Shown here one piece after another: positions 60,240 to 64,000 of a stretch of DNA of 64,000 bases. Positions within the stretch are counted from its first letter, which is position 1. Each line of letters opens with the position of its first letter. The stretch is from Nocardia brasiliensis NBRC 14402 (GTDB taxonomy: Bacteria; Actinomycetota; Actinomycetes; Mycobacteriales; Mycobacteriaceae), in the NCBI RefSeq assembly GCF_000308475.2, contig NZ_BAFT02000032.1:1-64000 (forward strand), read 5' to 3'. Under the pieces are notes generated by a model. It was not told the DNA's origin, made no database searches, and saw only the letters and a program-made list of their open reading frames with translations. Position numbers and translations under genes: made by a program.

Positions 60240-60458
60240 CTGGGCGTCCTGTCCCGCCGCGGTGACACAGGGCCGGATGGCGCGCGGCGGTGCGCCGAGA
60301 GCCACGGTCTCGCAGGTGCCGCAGATGCCCGCCCGGCACAGCGACGGGATCTCGATGCCCGCGCGCTCGAGCGCCTCCAGCACGGTGAGTTCGGCGGGCA
60401 CGGTGAGGGTCCGGCCGGAGCGTCGCAGCCGCACCACGAGCGCGGGCGGCCGAATCAT
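60222..60458 (-). CDS. [2Fe-2S] ferredoxin
   Basis: A 78-residue plant-type ferredoxin. The cluster ligands are in SLCRAGICGTCETV (C-x4-C-x2-C) and a later RPCV. It is short, with no reductase domain, and would pass electrons to the oxygenases encoded just upstream. The ATG overlaps the second MpaB gene stop (ATGA). Its end overlaps the TetR gene end by 18 bp (convergent). Confidence 0.92.
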   Translation of the reverse strand: MIRPPALVVRLRRSGRTLTVPAELTVLEALERAGIEIPSLCRAGICGTCETVALGAPPRAIRPCVTAAGQDAQLTLDL

Positions 60459-61792
60459 CGGACGGGACAGCGGTTGAGGTTCGCGGCGGAATTGTCGTGC
60501 TGGTCGTAGGGCGTGCCGTAGATGCCGACCCGAGCCGCCAGCAGCTCGGCCACCTTGGTGTTGCGCCGCCAGACCGGGTCGTCGGCGGCGGCGCGGCGCG
60601 TCCGGCGCCGCCGGGCGCCCGGCAGCTTGTCGTCGAGTGCGCGCAGCCGGACGTCCAGCCCGGCGGCGATGCCGGTCAGCGCCGCCCACGGCTGAATCGG
60701 CACGCTGTGTAATGGCGTGTCGCGCAGCAGTTCTCGCACCAAACCCGGGCTGCTGAAGTAGGCCAGCATGCCGACGAGCGGCGCCGTCGCCTGTACTTTC
60801 AGCCGATCGGCCAGGCTGGTGCCCGCGAGCCGGTGCGTCGCCGCGCCCGCCATATTCGCGGTCCACTCCGGCGCCGTGCCCGCCGTCGCGACCATGTAGT
60901 CCGACATCTCCATGCCTTCGACGGCCGAGCGCGGGATCAGTTCATCGGCCACACCGAAGACGTAGGCGATGTAGGCCCAATAGTGCATCACCGCGTTCAG
61001 TTGCCGCTCGGTGCAGGGCCGTCCGTGCGCATGGTCGAAACACATCGGGGACAGCCCGAACGTCACGGCGGCGCCCATCATGGTGCTGTTCGAGATGGGA
61101 TTGCCGTGCGCGGCGAAATGGTCCGCGCCCCAGGCCCGGCGCAGTCCGGCGCGCACCTGGGCGTGCATCAGCCGCACCCGCACGGTGTCCCTGAACACCG
61201 GCGACCGGCGTTGCATGCCGCCGCGCACGGTGACGTTGCGAAACCAGGTGGCGGTCTCCAGGTTTCGCCGGTACGGGTCGTTGACGAACCGCCCGGTGGC
61301 ACCGGTCGCCGAGGCCACCTCGGCGCCGACGAACGTGCCCATGAAGTCCTGCACGCCCATCGCGAGTTTGCCGGAGGTCGAGACGTTGATCCACAAGCGG
61401 CGGCCGTACTCCCACAGCTCCGGGTCGTACCAGTCCGGCGGGGTGTCCAGGCTCGCGAACAGCGAAACCAGTTCCGGCGGTGGGTCGTCCACCGTCTCGA
61501 TGCCGTGGTCGAGCGCTTGGTCGAGCAGGCGCCGGCCCGCGGCCGTGCCGATTCGGGCGAAGGCGGCGACCAGCCGGTCCATCGGCTCGTCGCCCTGCCA
61601 CAGATGGTCCGCCATCAGACGGGTGCGCGGCGTCTCGACCGGGATCGGCCGCACTTCCAGCCACGGCGACAGGATCGATTTCCTTGGCTCGTACCATAAT
61701 TCGGTGGCCACGGCGCGCGGCGGGGCGGGTCGCAGCGGCATCCCCGGACGGTAGTAGTAGTCGTAGGGATGGTGGGTGTGCACGTCGAGCAT
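60455..61792 (-). CDS. MpaB-type oxygenase (DUF2236/Lcp family), copy 2
   Basis: A 445-residue protein of the MPAB/latex-clearing-protein family, which binds b-type heme and cleaves or oxidises hydrophobic substrates. FMGTFVGAEVASATGATGRFV and VRVRLMHAQVR are the family core; the His of RLMHAQVR and the basic residues around it are the expected heme region. An extended arginine-rich tail follows. It starts 3 bp after the stop of the first MpaB gene. The substrate is unknown. Confidence 0.88.
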   Translation of the reverse strand: MLDVHTHHPYDYYYRPGMPLRPAPPRAVATELWYEPRKSILSPWLEVRPIPVETPRTRLMADHLWQGDEPMDRLVAAFARIGTAAGRRLLDQALDHGIETVDDPPPELVSLFASLDTPPDWYDPELWEYGRRLWINVSTSGKLAMGVQDFMGTFVGAEVASATGATGRFVNDPYRRNLETATWFRNVTVRGGMQRRSPVFRDTVRVRLMHAQVRAGLRRAWGADHFAAHGNPISNSTMMGAAVTFGLSPMCFDHAHGRPCTERQLNAVMHYWAYIAYVFGVADELIPRSAVEGMEMSDYMVATAGTAPEWTANMAGAATHRLAGTSLADRLKVQATAPLVGMLAYFSSPGLVRELLRDTPLHSVPIQPWAALTGIAAGLDVRLRALDDKLPGARRRRTRRAAADDPVWRRNTKVAELLAARVGIYGTPYDQHDNSAANLNRCPVR

Positions 61793-61795
61793 CGG

Positions 61796-62815
61796 TCAGA
61801 ATCCTGTCAGTTGGCGAAATCTCGTCACCGGCGTGCTGCCGTGATCCGCGTGCACGGGGCAGTAGTGTTTCGGATCGGCACGGTGTTCCGGTGCGGGCCA
61901 TAGCAATTCGGGGGCTTCCGGCGGCGCCAGCGTGGCCGGACGCCGGCCACGCGCGCGACGTCGCCCGGCCCGGATCCGGGGGAAGAAATAGCGGATTTCG
62001 TCCGGGGTCACCCGGTTCAGCGCGGTGAACAACGCGCACCACCGGTCGAACCAGAACTGGTCCCGCGGAGTCCAGTCGAAACCCATCGTGCGCCGGATCG
62101 CCGGATCGCACAGGCCGATCGTGACGAACTGGTAGAACCTGGCGCCCGCCGGGCGAAACAGCCTGTTCCACAAGGCTTCCGGCAACAGCTCCAGGATCGG
62201 GAACGGCGGCACCGGGGCCTGTTCGGCCAGACGGTACACCTCCCATGCGGCCTTGGTCGGCTCCAAGACCTGCTCGCACATGTGATTCCAGTACTCCTGG
62301 AACTCCGGCCAGCTCTTCGGCACGACCCGCATGCTCATCCCGTACATCTCGTACCACTGGTATTGCTCGCGCCAGAGCTGCTCGCGTTGTCCCGGCGTCA
62401 GCCCGCCCATGAAGAGCTCACCGGCCCGCAGGGTCTGCACGAAGAACACCGCGTGCGCCCAGTAGAACGTGCCCGGGTCGAGGGCGTGATATCGCCGCCC
62501 CTGTTCGTCGCGGCCTTTGATCGTGCGGTGATAGTCGACGATCTCGCGCGCGGTCTGCTCGGCGCGCGGGCCGTCGAAGACCACGCCGACGATCGGGTAC
62601 GCCGACCGCAGCACGCGCTGATAGAACTCGTCCTTGATCTGCGAGTGATACTCGACTCCCGCACCGAGACCCGGATGCATGTTCTGCACCATGCCGAGGA
62701 ACAACCCGCTCGGTGCGAAGTACAGCGAGCCGAAGATCTTCCAGGTCAACGAGTCCGGGCCGAGCGGAACAGGTACACGGCGACCCTCGTGCACCACGTC
62801 ATTGTGTGCCACCAT
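61796..62815 (-). CDS. MpaB-type oxygenase (DUF2236 family), copy 1
   Basis: A 339-residue DUF2236 protein. The pattern GSLYFAPSGLFLGMVQNMHPGLGAGV at the N-terminus and FYWAHAVFFVQTLRAGELFMGG in the middle are typical. It differs from copy 2 in length and in the core segment, so it is a separate subfamily. A start at ATG 62815 leaves the 47-bp space needed for a regulator site; an in-frame start at 62851 would run into it. It heads a three-gene unit with copy 2 and the ferredoxin. Confidence 0.87.
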   Translation of the reverse strand: MVAHNDVVHEGRRVPVPLGPDSLTWKIFGSLYFAPSGLFLGMVQNMHPGLGAGVEYHSQIKDEFYQRVLRSAYPIVGVVFDGPRAEQTAREIVDYHRTIKGRDEQGRRYHALDPGTFYWAHAVFFVQTLRAGELFMGGLTPGQREQLWREQYQWYEMYGMSMRVVPKSWPEFQEYWNHMCEQVLEPTKAAWEVYRLAEQAPVPPFPILELLPEALWNRLFRPAGARFYQFVTIGLCDPAIRRTMGFDWTPRDQFWFDRWCALFTALNRVTPDEIRYFFPRIRAGRRRARGRRPATLAPPEAPELLWPAPEHRADPKHYCPVHADHGSTPVTRFRQLTGF

Positions 62816-62829
62816 GAATCGATGCTGAC

Positions 62830-62856
62830 ACGAATAAATACTCGCGTTCAATTCGT
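62830..62856. promoter_or_regulatory. candidate TetR-family operator
   Basis: ACGAAT (62830-62835) and ATTCGT (62851-62856) form a perfect dyad with a 15-bp spacer in the short gap between the oxygenase operon and the divergent TetR-family gene. The size fits a TetR-family site. Confidence 0.5.
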
Positions 62857-62862
62857 CTTCTG

Positions 62863-63528
62863 ATGCCGCCGAAGACCCGGAAAACCCCGCAGCAGCAGCG
62901 GTCTCGCGCCATGGTCGCGCGCCTCGTCGACGCGGGTCAGGACGTGCTGATCCGGCACGGTTACGACGGCGCGTCCACCAACCGGATCGCCGAGGCGGCC
63001 GGGGTCAGCCCCGGCTCGCTGTACCAGTACTTCCCGGACAAGGACGCGATCGTCACCGCCGTGATCGACCGCTTCAACACCGAGGTCGCGGCCGTGGTGC
63101 ACGGCAGTGTGCTGGCCAACCTCGCCGAACCGCCCGAAATCGCTGTTCCCGCAGCGATTTCCGTACTGCTCGAGGCGCTCGGCCAGCATCCCGCGCTGCT
63201 GCGCGCGGTGATCGAGCAGACCCCGCGGCTCAGCGGCGCGAACACGGTGTTCGCCTTCGAACAGCAGATCGGCGGTATCGCCAGGGCCGCGCTCGCCATG
63301 CACAGTGCGGCGCTGCCCGACGACGTCGACTTCGACGCCGCCTCGTGGCTGCTCGTGCGCACCGTAGAACATCTGACGATCCGCTACGTGCTGGACCAGC
63401 CGCCCATTTCCCGCGAGCGGTTCCTGGCCGACATCACCAGGTTGATCCTGAACTTCTTCTATCCCGCGCCGAGCGGCCTACCTGCGAAGAGACCGCCGCC
63501 GCGCCGGTCACGAGCAGAACGCGAGTAG
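62863..63528 (+). CDS. TetR-family transcriptional regulator
   Basis: A 221-residue regulator. The helix-turn-helix is in STNRIAEAAGVSPGSLYQYFPDK, the common TetR-family form; the effector domain is not assigned. It is divergent from the MpaB-MpaB-ferredoxin unit and probably represses it. The ATG at 62863 is the natural start. It is a different subfamily from the tetracycline-type repressor at 59643. Confidence 0.92.
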   Translation: MPPKTRKTPQQQRSRAMVARLVDAGQDVLIRHGYDGASTNRIAEAAGVSPGSLYQYFPDKDAIVTAVIDRFNTEVAAVVHGSVLANLAEPPEIAVPAAISVLLEALGQHPALLRAVIEQTPRLSGANTVFAFEQQIGGIARAALAMHSAALPDDVDFDAASWLLVRTVEHLTIRYVLDQPPISRERFLADITRLILNFFYPAPSGLPAKRPPPRRSRAERE

Positions 63529-63538
63529 CCGATACGAC

Positions 63539-63576
63539 AACGGGCACGCGCCGCACCTCGCGGTCGCGTGCCCGTT
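63539..63576. terminator. strong bidirectional hairpin terminator
   Basis: A perfect 12-bp stem AACGGGCACGCG (63539-63550) with CGCGTGCCCGTT (63565-63576) encloses a 14-base loop with its own CCGC/GCGG pairing. It stands between the ends of the TetR-family gene and the permease, where both need a terminator. Confidence 0.8.
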
Positions 63577-63584
63577 TCGACGCT

Positions 63585-64000
63585 CTAGTGCTCGGCAGCC
63601 TTCCCGCGCGCACCGAACCGGGTCAGGCCCACATAACCGGCCGAGACCAGCACCGCCCACACCAGGCCGACCACCAGCGCGGTCCGCCCGCTCTCGGTCC
63701 AGAACAGCAGCACGACCACCAGGGCCAGGAAGGCCAGCGCTCCGACGGTGGTGTACGGGGCGGCGGGCAGGCGATAGTCGCTGGCGGGCAGTTCGCCGCG
63801 CGCAACCTTGGCACGGTAGATCAGGTGGCAGACCAGGATGATGCCCCACACGAAGATGATGCCGATGGTGCTCACCGAGGTGATGTAGTTGAACGCCTTG
63901 TCCGGCGAGATGACATTGACGATCACGCCGATCACCATCGCGGCCGCCGACACGCTGATGCCGACGTACGGCACCTGCCGGGAACTCAGCTTCGCCAGCG
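63585..64000 (-). CDS. amino acid permease, C-terminal part
   Basis: 138 codons are visible; the gene runs past the window edge. Four hydrophobic segments (ISVSAAAMVIGVIVNVIS, IGIIFVWGIILVCHLIY, VGALAFLALVVVLLFW, ALVVGLVWAVLVSAGYVG) and the loop YRAKVARGELPASDYRLP are typical of APC-family amino acid transporters of the AnsP/GabP/CycA type. The substrate cannot be told from this part. Confidence 0.9.
   Translation of the reverse strand, partial: LAKLSSRQVPYVGISVSAAAMVIGVIVNVISPDKAFNYITSVSTIGIIFVWGIILVCHLIYRAKVARGELPASDYRLPAAPYTTVGALAFLALVVVLLFWTESGRTALVVGLVWAVLVSAGYVGLTRFGARGKAAEH

Noticed and set aside
1-64000. CRISPR arrays, tRNA or rRNA genes and intact insertion sequences
   Set aside because: None was seen: no regularly spaced identical repeats, no transposase, and no tRNA-like cloverleaf was noticed on reading both strands.

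Overview
This is a 64 kb piece of a very high-GC actinobacterial chromosome. LGFP-repeat wall proteins, a Tat-exported BlaC-like class A beta-lactamase lipoprotein, roadblock genes and long PKS/NRPS genes point to Nocardia or a close mycolic-acid relative. The genus is inferred from gene content, not from a marker gene.

Left third (1-27.3 kb): mostly single genes. An archaeal-type aspartyl-tRNA synthetase at 2331 is preceded by a complete translational T-box leader. A five-gene minus-strand operon at 5265-10316 encodes a ThDP enzyme, an SRPBCC protein, a FabH-like ketosynthase, a HisC-like aminotransferase and an OhrR-type regulator, and looks like a small biosynthetic cassette. Next come a decayed methyltransferase, an MDR oxidoreductase, two tandem LGFP proteins sharing a 95-bp identical block, a beta-lactamase, VOC/MerR genes, a macrodomain protein, a 69-residue secreted peptide, HAD and Nudix enzymes, a DsbA-like protein, a TerD protein fused to a PD-(D/E)XK-like nuclease domain, three roadblock-like genes, and an ABBA aromatic prenyltransferase across a palindrome-rich intergenic region.

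Centre (27.3-55.2 kb): a hybrid PKS-NRPS cluster on the minus strand, twelve genes joined by overlaps or very short gaps. In transcription order: CPBP membrane protein, PKS (ACP-KS-AT-PCP), NRPS (C-PCP-C-A-PCP), PKS (KS-AT-PCP), NRPS (C-A-MT-PCP-reductase), fatty acyl-AMP ligase, BtrH-like acyltransferase, FkbH-like protein, discrete ACP, MaoC-SDR fusion, ABC ATPase and ABC permease. A drug exporter of the MFS family is divergent across a 673-bp intergenic region full of perfect palindromes. The predicted product is an acylated peptide-polyketide ending in a reduced (N-methyl)threonine. I do not recognise it as a known compound.

Right part (55.2-64 kb): an EEP-family phosphohydrolase, a UbiB-like kinase, a FAD monooxygenase divergent from a true TetR-class repressor with two tetO-like operators between them, an MpaB-type oxygenase pair plus a [2Fe-2S] ferredoxin divergent from another TetR-family regulator, and the end of an amino acid permease. 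No rRNA, tRNA, CRISPR array or intact insertion sequence was found.
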